This document shows, piece after piece, positions 18,875-28,134 of a stretch of DNA of 64,000 nucleotides (the stretch's first letter is position 1; each line of letters begins with the position of its first letter). The stretch is taken from assembly GCA_034520725.1 (NCBI GenBank), contig JAXHNH010000001.1, positions 62,001 through 126,000 of the forward strand. The letters run 5' to 3'. Under the pieces are notes generated by a model. It saw only the letters and a program-made list of their open reading frames with translations. It ran no database searches and had not been told where the DNA came from. The position numbers and the translations under genes are program-made. This DNA comes from Gracilimonas sp034520725 (lineage in GTDB: Bacteria > Bacteroidota > Rhodothermia > Balneolales > Balneolaceae).

Positions 18875-19412
18875 AAACTTCCTCAATGTGAGTAGCACCG
18901 GCTTCCTGAAAAAGTTCTTTAACTTTTCCCGCCTCAAACATATCATCTTCTGCTTCTATACAGGCAAAAAATCCGTCATCAGTGGCTTTTTTGAACCTTT
19001 CTGAATTGAAAAGAGGATTATGTAATTTTGGAAGTCCGTTTAGGAAAAACATTCCAAAAACAGCTCCAAACGCGGATAAAAGTACTGTTAGCTCAAAGGT
19101 AATAGGTACCCAGGCAGGGGCATTAAAAAATGGTTTTCCGCTGATGTTAATTTGATAGTCAATCACAGACATGTAATACATCATAGCTATAGCCAATGTA
19201 AAACCAAGTATTCCATGTACAAGAACGATCCAGCCTAATTTAGACTTTTTCAGGTTCATTGCTTTATCCATTCCATGAATAGGAAAGGGACTAAACGTAT
19301 CAAATTTGCTATAGCCGGAACTCGACATTTTATTAGCTACATCTGTGAGTTCCTTCGGATTTCTAAATTCCGCAAGTATACCGTGTAATTTTTGATCTTT
19401 TGTAGTACTCAT
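18867..19412 (-). CDS. actD: Alternative complex III membrane subunit ActD (DUF3341)
   Basis: 181 residues with a short N-terminal soluble part, two membrane helices (about 57-80 and 100-125) and a C-terminal soluble part, the DUF3341 layout. HGILAEFRNPKELTDVA and YSKFDTFSPFPIHGMDKAM are characteristic. ActD is a structural subunit of the quinol:cytochrome c oxidoreductase. I place the start at ATG 19412, four bases after actC ends, with AGAAGG upstream; the in-frame extension into actC is an artefact. The end overlaps actE. Confidence 0.9.
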   Translation of the reverse strand: MSTTKDQKLHGILAEFRNPKELTDVANKMSSSGYSKFDTFSPFPIHGMDKAMNLKKSKLGWIVLVHGILGFTLAIAMMYYMSVIDYQINISGKPFFNAPAWVPITFELTVLLSAFGAVFGMFFLNGLPKLHNPLFNSERFKKATDDGFFACIEAEDDMFEAGKVKELFQEAGATHIEEVYE

Positions 19413-19416
19413 AATC

Positions 19417-20844
19417 TTAAACCTTCTCAGATTGAGGTTCAGGGACTTCAACTATAGGGGCGACGTATTCATTGGTTTCCTCATCGTAATTGTGAGGGTC
19501 TGCCTGTGGGATAACAGCTTTTATCTCTGCAAGTGCAACCATTGGTAAGAAACGCAGGAACAATAGGAACATGGTAAAGAACAATCCGAAGGTTCCAACA
19601 TAAGTTAAAACGTCCCATATAGTTGGACTGAAATAGTCCCAACTTGATGGCAGATAATCGGTTGACAGCGAAGTCACCGTAATAACAAATCGTTCAAACC
19701 ACATACCAATGTTAACAACGATAGAGATAAAGAATGTGAATCCAACGCTTCTTCTTAATTTCTTAAACCAGAAAAACTGAGGTGACAATACATTACAGGT
19801 CATCATAGTCCAGTATGCCCAGGCATAAGGTCCGGTTGCACGAAGTAAGAAAATGGCTTTTTCATATTCAACGCCACTGTACCAGGCAATAAAGAACTCC
19901 ATGATGTAGGCAAATCCTACCATGGAACCTGTTACAAGGATCACAATATTCATTTTCTCCATGTGATCGTTGGTCATAATATCCTCCATTCCATAGATCT
20001 TACGGGCAACGATCATAAGGGTCAGTACCATCGCAAAACCGGAGAAAATAGCACCGGCAACGAAATAGGGAGGGAAAATAGTGGTGTGCCAGCCCGGTAT
20101 CAAAGAAACAGCAAAATCAAAGGATACAATAGTGTGAACAGAAAGTACCAGGGGAGTCGCCAATCCGGCCAGGATCATGTACGCCTTTTCATAGTTCCAC
20201 CAATGGCGGTTTGAGCCTGTCCATCCCAAAGAGAAAATTCCGTAGGTAACTTTCCTGATCTTATCAGTGGCCCGGTCACGTATCGTGGCAAGGTCAGGAA
20301 CCAAACCTACGTACCAAAACAGGAAGGAAACGGTGAAGTAAGTGGAAACAGCAAACACATCCCATAAAAGAGGGGAGTTGAAGTTTGGCCACATCTGCAT
20401 TTGATTAGGGATCGGGAATACCCAGTATATAACCCAAATACGACCAACGTGAATGGCCGGAAATACCCCGGCACACATTACCGCAAAAATGGTCATGGCT
20501 TCCGCAAAACGGTTAATGGCGGTACGCCAATCCTGACGGAATAAGAACAAAATAGCAGAGATCAGGGTGCCTGCGTGACCAATACCAACCCACCATACAA
20601 AGTTTACAATGGCCCAACCCCATCCAACAGGGTTATTGAGTCCCCATATTCCTATTCCTTCCCATATTAGGTAACCAATGGCCACTACCATTACCATTAG
20701 CAGTGCATTGGCTCCGAGCATGGCCAGATACCATAATTTCGGAGTGGGACGTAGATTTATATCAGTAACCAGTCGTGTAAGGCTCGAAAAGTCATGGTCG
20801 CCTTTTACTAGAGCGGGTTCCGGTACGTATTGGTATTTACTCAT
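19417..20844 (-). CDS. actC: Alternative complex III membrane subunit ActC (NrfD/PsrC family)
   Basis: 475 residues with ten membrane helices. ActC is the main quinol-binding membrane subunit, docking ActB on one side and pairing with ActF. Visible family features are the HVGRIWVIYWVFPIPNQMQM stretch, the VHTIVSFDFAVSLIPGWHTT loop near the quinone site and FFIAWYSGVEYE. Gene order (after actB, before actD) is canonical. An intact, family-length frame contrasts with the broken actE two genes downstream. Confidence 0.92.
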   Translation of the reverse strand: MSKYQYVPEPALVKGDHDFSSLTRLVTDINLRPTPKLWYLAMLGANALLMVMVVAIGYLIWEGIGIWGLNNPVGWGWAIVNFVWWVGIGHAGTLISAILFLFRQDWRTAINRFAEAMTIFAVMCAGVFPAIHVGRIWVIYWVFPIPNQMQMWPNFNSPLLWDVFAVSTYFTVSFLFWYVGLVPDLATIRDRATDKIRKVTYGIFSLGWTGSNRHWWNYEKAYMILAGLATPLVLSVHTIVSFDFAVSLIPGWHTTIFPPYFVAGAIFSGFAMVLTLMIVARKIYGMEDIMTNDHMEKMNIVILVTGSMVGFAYIMEFFIAWYSGVEYEKAIFLLRATGPYAWAYWTMMTCNVLSPQFFWFKKLRRSVGFTFFISIVVNIGMWFERFVITVTSLSTDYLPSSWDYFSPTIWDVLTYVGTFGLFFTMFLLFLRFLPMVALAEIKAVIPQADPHNYDEETNEYVAPIVEVPEPQSEKV

Positions 20845-20871
20845 GTTTTGGATGTATTCCTGATTAATATC

Positions 20872-23800
20872 TTAAGCCAAAGCTGGGTTTGGGTTCGTAA
20901 GTTTAGCCATGTAGGATGTTCTCGGGCGTGTATTCAGTTCCTCGAGCATCTGGTAGTTTCGTGGGTTGCGTTTCATTCTGGCAACTTCGGCATCATTGTC
21001 AGAGATGTCACCAAAGTAAATGGCATCGGCAGGACAAGCTTGCTGACAAGCTGTCTTCACAGTGCCGTCGGCCGGTTTTGGTGAACCGGTTTCTATCTTG
21101 GCTTCGATCTTCGCACGGTTAACACGCTGTACGCAATACGTACATTTTTCCATAACCCCACGGAAACGAACGGTTACTTCCGGATTCATAGCCATCTGGA
21201 TGATATCCGGGTCGTCGCCCGTAGTTAAATATTCTTTTGGATAATTGAAGAAATTGAAGCGACGTACTTTATAGGGACAGTTGTTGGCACAGTAACGGGT
21301 ACCAATACAACGATTATACGTCATCTGATTCATTCCGTCATCACTGTGTGTGGTAGCTGCAACCGGGCAAACCTGCTCGCAAGGAGCCAGCTCACAGTGC
21401 ATACAGGGGACCGGTTGGTGAACAGCTTGCGGAGAATCTGCATCATCCCCTACATAATAGCGGTCATTGCGAATCCAGTGCATTTCACGGCCTTTTTTAA
21501 CTTCTTTCTTGCCGATAACCGGAATGTTATTCTCTGACTGACAAGCGATCACGCACACTCCGCAACCAAAACAAGAGTTTAGGTCAATAGCCATTCCCCA
21601 TTGTGGTTCGTAATCGGGAAAGGTTTGCTCTTCAAACAGAGAAATGGGACCATCGTCATCGCCATTTTCAATCGCTTCACCCAGCCCAGGCAATGGATAG
21701 GTGTGAACCGATTCAAATGATGCAAAATCCGGATTCTCTTTATACTCAGAGAGGGTAGCCTGTCTGTATAGAACACGGCCTTCAAGGCTGTGGTGATCCT
21801 GTACACAAGCAATTTCGTATGTATCGCCGGTATTAGAAACATCAGCAGAGGCAAAGAACATATTTTGTGTGCCTCTGAGTGGGTAAACATTCACACCGCC
21901 GGCAGTGTAGTCCATGTAAGAGTTGGCAACCCGGCCCACACCATCACGGCCATAACCGGTAGTCAGTGTAATTGAGTCGTCAGCATGCCCCGGTTGTATC
22001 CAGCCTGCTATCTTAATTGATTTGCCGTTTACGGTAATTTCAACGACATCAGTTATATCTTTTCCGGCAGCTTGTTCTCTAATGCCTAATTTTTCAGCTG
22101 TAGCAGGACTCATCAGGGCTACGTTATCCCATGTGATCTTGGTCATTGGATCAGGAAGTTCCTGAAGCCATCCAAGGTTGGCATAACGACCATCATATAA
22201 GGTGGCATCCGGGCGAATTACAACTTCCATTCCGGAAGTGGCCGATACGTTAGATGTAGCCTGATTCATTGCAGAAGCAAAATCGGAGCTTAATCTAACA
22301 TTTACAGCATTGAAATTATCAGTAGTGCCAACACCATCGTGCAGTATGTTGGTCCAGCGATCGTTGAATCCAGAACTGAAAAATCCTCTGAAGGTATTTT
22401 GAACCAGATCATATCCGGATGTCATTTCACCGTTAACGATCACATTCAAAAACTCAATTTCACTCAATCCGTCATGTAGAGGTTGGATCTGAGGTTGAAT
22501 TACAGAAAGTGCACCACCATAAGAATAGCCATCACCCCATGCTTCAAGGAAGTGAGTGTGATTTACGTGCCAAGTGGTCTTTTTGGCGGTCTCATTAACG
22601 TAATCCGATAAGTTAACAACGGTTTCTACGTTAGACAGTGCGTTTTCAAATTCAAGATCAGCAGGGGCAGTGTAAACGGGATTCACACCAACCATTACAA
22701 CGGTGTCAACATTACCTGCCTTCATTTCAGCAACAACATCTGCAAAAGCCTGATTGTTATTCTGATCGTCTAAATGTGGTACATCAAGATAGTTTACAGT
22801 ATTTCCGGTATTTCCAAGAGCCTGATTAATGGCTGCCACTGCAGCTTGGATTTCAGGTTTGTACTGTGAACCAACGGAAAGTGCTGATGAACCTGCGTTA
22901 GCCGCTAATTCGTCAGCCAGGACAGTGATCCATTTATGATCAGAAAACTGATTAGAATAACCGCTGAATGCATTCAATCCATTGATGCGTGAAGAAAGAG
23001 CAGCTGCGAGTGCATACGTAAAAGCTTCGATCTCGCTGGCTTTCAGCTTCAGTCTGTGATCAGCATAAGAGCCGGTTAGTGAAAAGGAGTCTTCAATAGC
23101 ATAGATGCGGTTCATTTCGCCATTAGTGTCAGTGACCTTACGTCGGGAAGACACTTGCTTGGCATATTCCACACTATTTGGATGTGTGGAAGCCATAAAG
23201 TCATCATTCAATGAAATGATCACATCGGCGTTCGTATAATTATAATGTGTTCTTAAGCGACTTCCGAAAGCAATTCGGTTTCCTTCAATAACATTGTCCT
23301 CACCAAAGGGCTCATAAGTAACCCAGGTAGAATTATTGAACTTAGATTTAGCCTGCTCTTTTAAATTATTATATGTAGGAGATGAATTGGGGTCAGAGAT
23401 AAAGGCAATTCGCTGGCCGGTATTTGCAAAATGTGTTGCTGCGAATTCAGTAAAATCTTCTTTGGTTGCTTTGTTTCCCTTATTTAATGGATAACGAGAG
23501 CGATCAGGATCGTATAGCCCAAGAATGGCAGCCTGATTGAAAATACTGGTTGCTCCTTTGCTTGCAGGATGAAGGTCATTTCCTTCTAATTTTGTAGGTC
23601 TTCCCTCGTGATTTTCAGCGATCAAGCCAACAAGGTTGCCGTGAACCGGCATTGCGGTCGCATAATATAAAGGTACTCCCGGCACTACATCTTCAGGCTG
23701 TTTTGAATAGGGAAGGATCTTTTGAACCGGACGGCGGCAGGCCGCTAATCCGGCAAGTGCTACTGAGGCTCCCATTACTCTAAGGAAGCCACGACGAGAA

Positions 23801-23925
23801 ACACCATCGGTTAGCTCTGTGGCATTTTCAGGGAATTCACGCTCAGCAAACTTCTGATATTCCTTATTGTCTGCTAACTCTTTTAAGCTTTTCCAGTATG
23901 TGGTTTGTTTAACTTCTTCGCTCAT
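20872..23925 (-). CDS. actB: Alternative complex III iron-sulfur subunit ActB (Mo-oxidoreductase-like, Tat-variant signal)
   Basis: 1017 residues. An N-terminal YWKSLKELAD extension precedes SRRGFLRVMGASVALAG, a Tat signal variant typical of this subunit. The large middle part is a molybdopterin-oxidoreductase-like domain without cofactor. The C-terminal ferredoxin-like domain carries four Fe-S cluster motifs: CFGCGVCVIAC, CMHCELAPCEQVC, CIGTRYCANNC and CTYC with CQQACPADA. It accepts electrons from quinol and hands them to the heme subunits. I start at ATG 23925 (MSEEVKQ), 35 bases after actA, not at 23994 inside actA. Confidence 0.92.
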   Translation of the reverse strand: MSEEVKQTTYWKSLKELADNKEYQKFAEREFPENATELTDGVSRRGFLRVMGASVALAGLAACRRPVQKILPYSKQPEDVVPGVPLYYATAMPVHGNLVGLIAENHEGRPTKLEGNDLHPASKGATSIFNQAAILGLYDPDRSRYPLNKGNKATKEDFTEFAATHFANTGQRIAFISDPNSSPTYNNLKEQAKSKFNNSTWVTYEPFGEDNVIEGNRIAFGSRLRTHYNYTNADVIISLNDDFMASTHPNSVEYAKQVSSRRKVTDTNGEMNRIYAIEDSFSLTGSYADHRLKLKASEIEAFTYALAAALSSRINGLNAFSGYSNQFSDHKWITVLADELAANAGSSALSVGSQYKPEIQAAVAAINQALGNTGNTVNYLDVPHLDDQNNNQAFADVVAEMKAGNVDTVVMVGVNPVYTAPADLEFENALSNVETVVNLSDYVNETAKKTTWHVNHTHFLEAWGDGYSYGGALSVIQPQIQPLHDGLSEIEFLNVIVNGEMTSGYDLVQNTFRGFFSSGFNDRWTNILHDGVGTTDNFNAVNVRLSSDFASAMNQATSNVSATSGMEVVIRPDATLYDGRYANLGWLQELPDPMTKITWDNVALMSPATAEKLGIREQAAGKDITDVVEITVNGKSIKIAGWIQPGHADDSITLTTGYGRDGVGRVANSYMDYTAGGVNVYPLRGTQNMFFASADVSNTGDTYEIACVQDHHSLEGRVLYRQATLSEYKENPDFASFESVHTYPLPGLGEAIENGDDDGPISLFEEQTFPDYEPQWGMAIDLNSCFGCGVCVIACQSENNIPVIGKKEVKKGREMHWIRNDRYYVGDDADSPQAVHQPVPCMHCELAPCEQVCPVAATTHSDDGMNQMTYNRCIGTRYCANNCPYKVRRFNFFNYPKEYLTTGDDPDIIQMAMNPEVTVRFRGVMEKCTYCVQRVNRAKIEAKIETGSPKPADGTVKTACQQACPADAIYFGDISDNDAEVARMKRNPRNYQMLEELNTRPRTSYMAKLTNPNPALA

Positions 23926-23959
23926 CTGTTGATCTGTAATTTCTGAATCCTTCACATTA

Positions 23960-24604
23960 TTAATAATGGCAACCCTGGCAGTAGGTCGGAGCATGAATAT
24001 TTTTCTTGTCTACCAGTTCTTTTCCAAGTTCAAGCTGATTTTCAACCTGATAGCCCATGGTAGTTACTTCGTCAACGGGACGGATGTATTTCTCCGGCTC
24101 ACGGTGGCAATCTAAGCACCAGCCCATACTAAGCGGCTCCGATTGATATACAACTTCCATTTTATCAATTCTACCGTGACAACTTTCACAACCTACACCA
24201 ACATTAACGTGTGCCGAGTGATTGAAATAAGCATAATCAGCCAGGTTGTGTACTCTGACCCACTCAATGGCTTTACCTGATTGCCAGCTTTCACGAACCA
24301 ATGCAAGTTTATCACTATCTGTTTGAATTTGATTGTGGCAGTTCATACAAGTTTGAGTAGCCGGTATATTGGCTTGCTTAGACTCAAATACACTAGTGTG
24401 ACAATATTGGCAATCAAGTCCAAGCTGATCCACATGAAGTTGATGACTATATGGAACCGGTTGTTCCGGAGCATAGCCTACATCGGTGTATTCAGGTGAG
24501 AAGAAATACCAAACGCCGAAAATAATAGCATTGAGTAAGACGATTAATCCAATTAAGATTTTTCGGGGAACTTGATTTGTCCACTTGGGGAAAATCTGCG
24601 CCAT
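23960..24604 (-). CDS. actA: Alternative complex III pentaheme cytochrome c subunit ActA
   Basis: 214 residues: one N-terminal membrane anchor (about 14-34) and five CxxCH heme-binding motifs in order, CQYCH, CMNCH, CESCH, CLDCH and CQGCH, the number expected for ActA. Located on the periplasmic face, it passes electrons from ActB to ActE or a soluble carrier. It is the first gene of the long minus-strand respiratory operon; the promoter should lie in the 285-base divergent gap towards DUF420. Confidence 0.93.
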   Translation of the reverse strand: MAQIFPKWTNQVPRKILIGLIVLLNAIIFGVWYFFSPEYTDVGYAPEQPVPYSHQLHVDQLGLDCQYCHTSVFESKQANIPATQTCMNCHNQIQTDSDKLALVRESWQSGKAIEWVRVHNLADYAYFNHSAHVNVGVGCESCHGRIDKMEVVYQSEPLSMGWCLDCHREPEKYIRPVDEVTTMGYQVENQLELGKELVDKKNIHAPTYCQGCHY

Positions 24605-24852
24605 AAAGATTGCTTATTTTATATTTAGGGATAGAGCAGTAACGCTCCCATTAAGAAGCCGCGCAAATCTATCGAATTTTTCATTCTAAATTGAACAAAA
24701 ATACGAAACAGTTTATTATTTAAAACTGTTCTAAATAGAATTTGCCATGACTTAAACACCACATCTAAAATGTGAGGCTGAAAAGATAGTATACATTTGA
24801 CAAAAATGCCTCAAAAGGAATTGAAAAACTCTGTATTTAGTTTTGTTTGCCT

Positions 24853-24860
24853 TAACTTTG
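24853..24860 (+). promoter_or_regulatory. Candidate Bacteroidota-type -7 element before DUF420
   Basis: TAACTTTG matches the TAnnTTTG -7 box used by the primary sigma factor in Bacteroidota-like bacteria. It lies 28 bases before the DUF420 start. I see no TTG at the usual 19-21 base spacing upstream, so support is partial. The rest of the 24605-24888 gap is AT-rich; the oppositely directed act operon promoter must also be there but I could not pin it. Confidence 0.4.
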
Positions 24861-24888
24861 TCCTACAACCGAATAGACGTTTGTATTC

Positions 24889-25458
24889 ATGAATGAAAAT
24901 ATAAAATTCCCCGAGTCATCTAAAATACTAGAACAGGTTAGTGCGAAAAAAGCCCTTTTATTTATTGTTGGATTGAGCACCGTTGCGATCCTGTTCTTGT
25001 TTTGGTTGATATATTTTAATGAGGGAGCAGAAGCTCCGGTAAGCTGGATTGGAAATTTATCTGCCGTCAATGCGGCACTTAATTCTCTAAGCACCGTGTT
25101 TCTTTTGCTGGCATTCCGGGAGATCAAAAGAAGAGATTTTCAAAAGCATATGAAGTTCAATTTGGCTGCTTTTGTGACTTCCGCATTATTTCTTGTGAGC
25201 TATGTAGTCTACCATCATTATGTGGGAGATACTAAATTCTTAGGTGAAGGATTCATAAGGCCGGTCTATTTCTTCATACTTATCAGCCATATTATTCTTT
25301 CTGTGTTTGTGGTTCCCTTGGTACTCGCTAGTTTCTACTTTGCTTTCAGTGGAAAATTCAAAACCCATCGAAAAGTATCCCGCTGGACCTTCCCGATCTG
25401 GCTGTATGTTTCCGTAACCGGTGTGCTTGTTTTCTTTATGCTGAAGACCTGGGGATAG
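24889..25458 (+). CDS. DUF420 membrane protein, probably linked to cytochrome oxidase
   Basis: 189 residues with five hydrophobic segments. The FQKHMKFNLAAFVTSALFLV segment followed by SYVVYHHYVG is the DUF420 hallmark, and a further conserved His lies in FFILISHIILS. DUF420/CtaM-like proteins are usually encoded with aa3-type oxidases and are thought to assist their maturation. Divergent placement from the ACIII-caa3 operon fits that role. Confidence 0.85.
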   Translation: MNENIKFPESSKILEQVSAKKALLFIVGLSTVAILFLFWLIYFNEGAEAPVSWIGNLSAVNAALNSLSTVFLLLAFREIKRRDFQKHMKFNLAAFVTSALFLVSYVVYHHYVGDTKFLGEGFIRPVYFFILISHIILSVFVVPLVLASFYFAFSGKFKTHRKVSRWTFPIWLYVSVTGVLVFFMLKTWG

Positions 25459-25464
25459 GGGAGG

Positions 25465-25510
25465 GAATATCGAACATTCAACAGATGAACATTGAATATC
25501 GAAGGAGAGA
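25465..25510. repeat. Intergenic repeat made of ATATCGAA and ACATTCAA/ACATTGAA units
   Basis: Two near-identical blocks flank a short spacer: AATATCGAACATTCAA at 25468-25483 and ACATTGAATATCGAA at 25489-25503. The units occur both as direct copies (AATATCGAA twice) and as a partial inverted pair (ATTCAA/TTGAAT). It occupies the gap between convergent DUF420 and TauE genes. No coding sequence is visible here. Confidence 0.5.
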
Positions 25511-25616
25511 GGAGTTTTGGGCAACCGAATAGATATAATCCCTTAAGTATTCATTCAACGGTCGTCTGTCATCCGTCCGCGGTCATATACCCCGGTTTTC
25601 CGAATCAGCGAAGAGA

Positions 25617-26447
25617 TCAAGCACCACCCGGTGTAGCTCCACCGGCCATTAAATAGATGCCAAGTAAGATGAGAACCAGGGCAAGTGACACCTGCAGTTT
25701 ACTGGCCTTAATACGTTGAGCGATGTACCATCCAGCAACGGTGCCTATTAATAAGGGTACGGTCAGGAATAAGGCAAGATACCAATCCACAGCATCGTGT
25801 ATCATGTATCCGAAGGTTGCCATACCCGATATGAAAATGGACTGAACCTGAGCTAAGGCTACCGATAAAAGCATGGGGACGCCAAGTACTACCATCAGCG
25901 GAACTGCAAGTACCGGTCCCCCCACACCTAATAGTCCGCCGGGGAGTCCAACAGCTAAACCAACTCCTGCAAGCCACATTAGGCCTTCGAAAGTATCGAT
26001 CTGTAATCGGCTGTCGGGTTTAAGTTGTTTCTTTTGACGATAAAGGATCAGTATTCCCGTGAATAGAACAAATAATCCCAGAAGTATAGCAAAGGTTGAA
26101 GCATTTAGTAAGGTATTGATCTGTGCTCCGGCAAAGGCTCCAATTACCGATGCCAGGCTCAATACACCTGCAGCCTTACCGGCCACTTTTCCTTTTAGTT
26201 CACCCGACTTCAGGTAACCAAGACTTCCTACAATACCTGTTGCAATGAAAGTAGCACTGGCTGTACCGGCCACTGTGCTTGGATCAAGAGGAAGAAGGGC
26301 AAAAAGTGCAATAGTAACGAAAATACCCCCGGGACCAATTGTAGTTATGCAAATTCCTCCAACCAAGGCAATGATGAGTAGTAAGATCATGATCTCAGCA
26401 CTCATCGCAGTCATCACAGAAAACAACAGACTTATAAATAAGGTCAT
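25617..26447 (-). CDS. TauE/SafE-family anion exporter
   Basis: 276 residues with about eight membrane helices and the duplicated TauE/SafE signatures: GGICITTIGPGGIFVTIALF in the first half and GLPGGLLGVGGPVLAVPLMV in the second. Members export sulfite, sulfoacetate or related small anions, or act as general permeases. The N-terminus has alternative Met codons (residues 1, 12, 15, 20), so the start is uncertain by up to about 20 residues. It is transcribed away from DUF420; no specific sulfur-metabolism genes are adjacent. Confidence 0.82.
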   Translation of the reverse strand: MTLFISLLFSVMTAMSAEIMILLLIIALVGGICITTIGPGGIFVTIALFALLPLDPSTVAGTASATFIATGIVGSLGYLKSGELKGKVAGKAAGVLSLASVIGAFAGAQINTLLNASTFAILLGLFVLFTGILILYRQKKQLKPDSRLQIDTFEGLMWLAGVGLAVGLPGGLLGVGGPVLAVPLMVVLGVPMLLSVALAQVQSIFISGMATFGYMIHDAVDWYLALFLTVPLLIGTVAGWYIAQRIKASKLQVSLALVLILLGIYLMAGGATPGGA

Positions 26448-26569
26448 GTAAAGGGTTTCCTAAATTAAGGAATGAACATATTTCAAAGAATTAGATCACA
26501 AATGTATGGACCATGGTTGTATGCAATAAAGCAGACTATATTTTTCTTTGTCATCTTATGGATAGTTTC

Positions 26570-27817
26570 CTAGAGAAACATTCCACCGAAAATTGCTGAC
26601 ATTACGCCTTGAACAGAATTTATAGCAATGTAAGCTGAGAATAATACCAGTGTAAAATTAGCAATATTCAATTTCCACGAATTTGTGTTGGCACCCATTA
26701 GTTTTTTATCGTTCATAGCCCAAAATAAAAGGGCAGCCGTTACCGGTAGGCCAAATACACCATTAAAAGCAGGAAACAGAGTGATCATTTCAACAACGCT
26801 TAATCCGGTTACCTTTGCAACCAACGGGGAGAACATCCCTATCAGGATTCCCCCGGCGAATATCATTTTGAATTTTTTACTGGTTCCTTCTTCGTGGTCA
26901 ATGTCGAGTGCCTCGAGTATCATGTAGGGTACCGTCCACATAATTGGGACGATACTGTTAAAAGCAGCTGCGATCACACCAACCAAAAATACGATCATCG
27001 CCCAACGACCCAACACGATCTCAAGCGCTTCGCCGGGTGCTACAAATGTGGAAAGTTCGGTATATCCTGCCGGTCTTAATACTGCTGCTGATACAATTAT
27101 TATTGCTACTGTGATCAATCCACCAACAGTATAACCCATGGTGAGATCGGTGCGCATGCTTTTTACGTGTTTGTCGCTGTTCCAGCCTTTACGCTTTACG
27201 AGAATTGATTCGAGAAAGAAGTTTGGCCACAGTGCTGTGGTTCCGAGGATGGCTGCTCCCAACAGCATGGCTCCGGTATCCGGGATAGAAGGAATGAATC
27301 CTTTTGCAACTCCAACCATATCCGGTCCACTTGCTCCTGCTACAATCAGATAAAGGATAAGCAGTAGAAACATCATGCCGGTCATGACCTTTTCCACGTA
27401 ACCGTAATGCAGGGTCCCTACTATGATGGCAACTATACCGGTTACAACAGCCAGTGGTTGCCATGTAATAGCTCCACCGGTTAATACTTCAAAGCTCATT
27501 CCAACGGCGGCCGTTAATGCCAGCGTCCAGGCTATACAACCCAGGGAAAGTAATAATGCAAGGATCAATGCTCCGTTTTTTCCTAGTTTATTACGGATGA
27601 AGGTCATTAGCGTGTCACCGTAAATTCCCAGCCGGGCACTCATGTCTTGTGCCATAAAGCCGAGCATAACAGCACCGATCACAGCCCAGATCAGTACGTA
27701 GCCATATTCTACACCGGCTTGACTCGCGATAAAAATTGAGCCGCTGCCAAAATAGCTTGCAACCATGATGAATGAAAGTCCATATTTATCGAAGAAGTTT
27801 GCAAAAAATTCTTTCAT
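26570..27817 (-). CDS. Nramp-related metal transporter lacking canonical metal ligands
   Basis: 415 residues with about eleven membrane helices in the LeuT/Nramp fold. Helix 1, where classical Nramp has DPGN, reads GSGS (residues 24-27). Helix 6, where Nramp has MPHN, reads LWPN within GTTALWPNFFLESILV (about 192-207). Loss of the Asp, Asn and Met ligands means transition-metal transport by the normal site is unlikely; magnesium-type relatives (NRMT) and amino-acid-like relatives are known to diverge here. The substrate is unassigned. It may be read with the TauE gene, 122 bases downstream. Confidence 0.78.
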   Translation of the reverse strand: MKEFFANFFDKYGLSFIMVASYFGSGSIFIASQAGVEYGYVLIWAVIGAVMLGFMAQDMSARLGIYGDTLMTFIRNKLGKNGALILALLLSLGCIAWTLALTAAVGMSFEVLTGGAITWQPLAVVTGIVAIIVGTLHYGYVEKVMTGMMFLLLILYLIVAGASGPDMVGVAKGFIPSIPDTGAMLLGAAILGTTALWPNFFLESILVKRKGWNSDKHVKSMRTDLTMGYTVGGLITVAIIIVSAAVLRPAGYTELSTFVAPGEALEIVLGRWAMIVFLVGVIAAAFNSIVPIMWTVPYMILEALDIDHEEGTSKKFKMIFAGGILIGMFSPLVAKVTGLSVVEMITLFPAFNGVFGLPVTAALLFWAMNDKKLMGANTNSWKLNIANFTLVLFSAYIAINSVQGVMSAIFGGMFL

Positions 27818-28134
27818 GTATCAGTTTCTGAAATTTTAAGTTATCGTATGTATTATTAAGTGGCTTCTATGGGAAGGCAGGCAGAACTAATAAAAAATAT
27901 AATCTAGTATCGCCACCTGTGTAAAGTAAAACAAAAAATATATACAGGTTTGGCAGAAGTTCATTTCATACCATAATTAAGCCGCGTCAATGGTAAGCAA
28001 TTCATTTGTAAGTCCGAAATATAAATCATTGATAAGCCCGATCAGTCAAGGTTTTTACATTGACCGACCTGTTAAATGATTCACTAAATCTTTACAAATT
28101 AAGGGTATTATTGGGATCAAAACTATGAGGAAAG
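27818..28134. other. Divergent intergenic region between the Nramp relative and hemN
   Basis: 317 bases with no coding sequence. It must carry promoters for both flanking genes. Several TTGA/TCAA half-sites cluster at 28029-28075: TTGAT at 28029-28033, ATCAGTCAA at 28041-28049 and TTGAC with GTTAA at 28060-28075. These resemble Crp/Fnr-type operators, which would suit an anaerobic heme gene, but none matches the 14-bp TTGAT-N4-ATCAA consensus. I see nothing else recognisable. Confidence 0.35.

Noticed and set aside
28029..28049. Perfect Fnr box upstream of hemN
   Set aside because: The half-sites TTGAT and ATCAG are seven bases apart rather than four, so I list only an imperfect cluster of half-sites.
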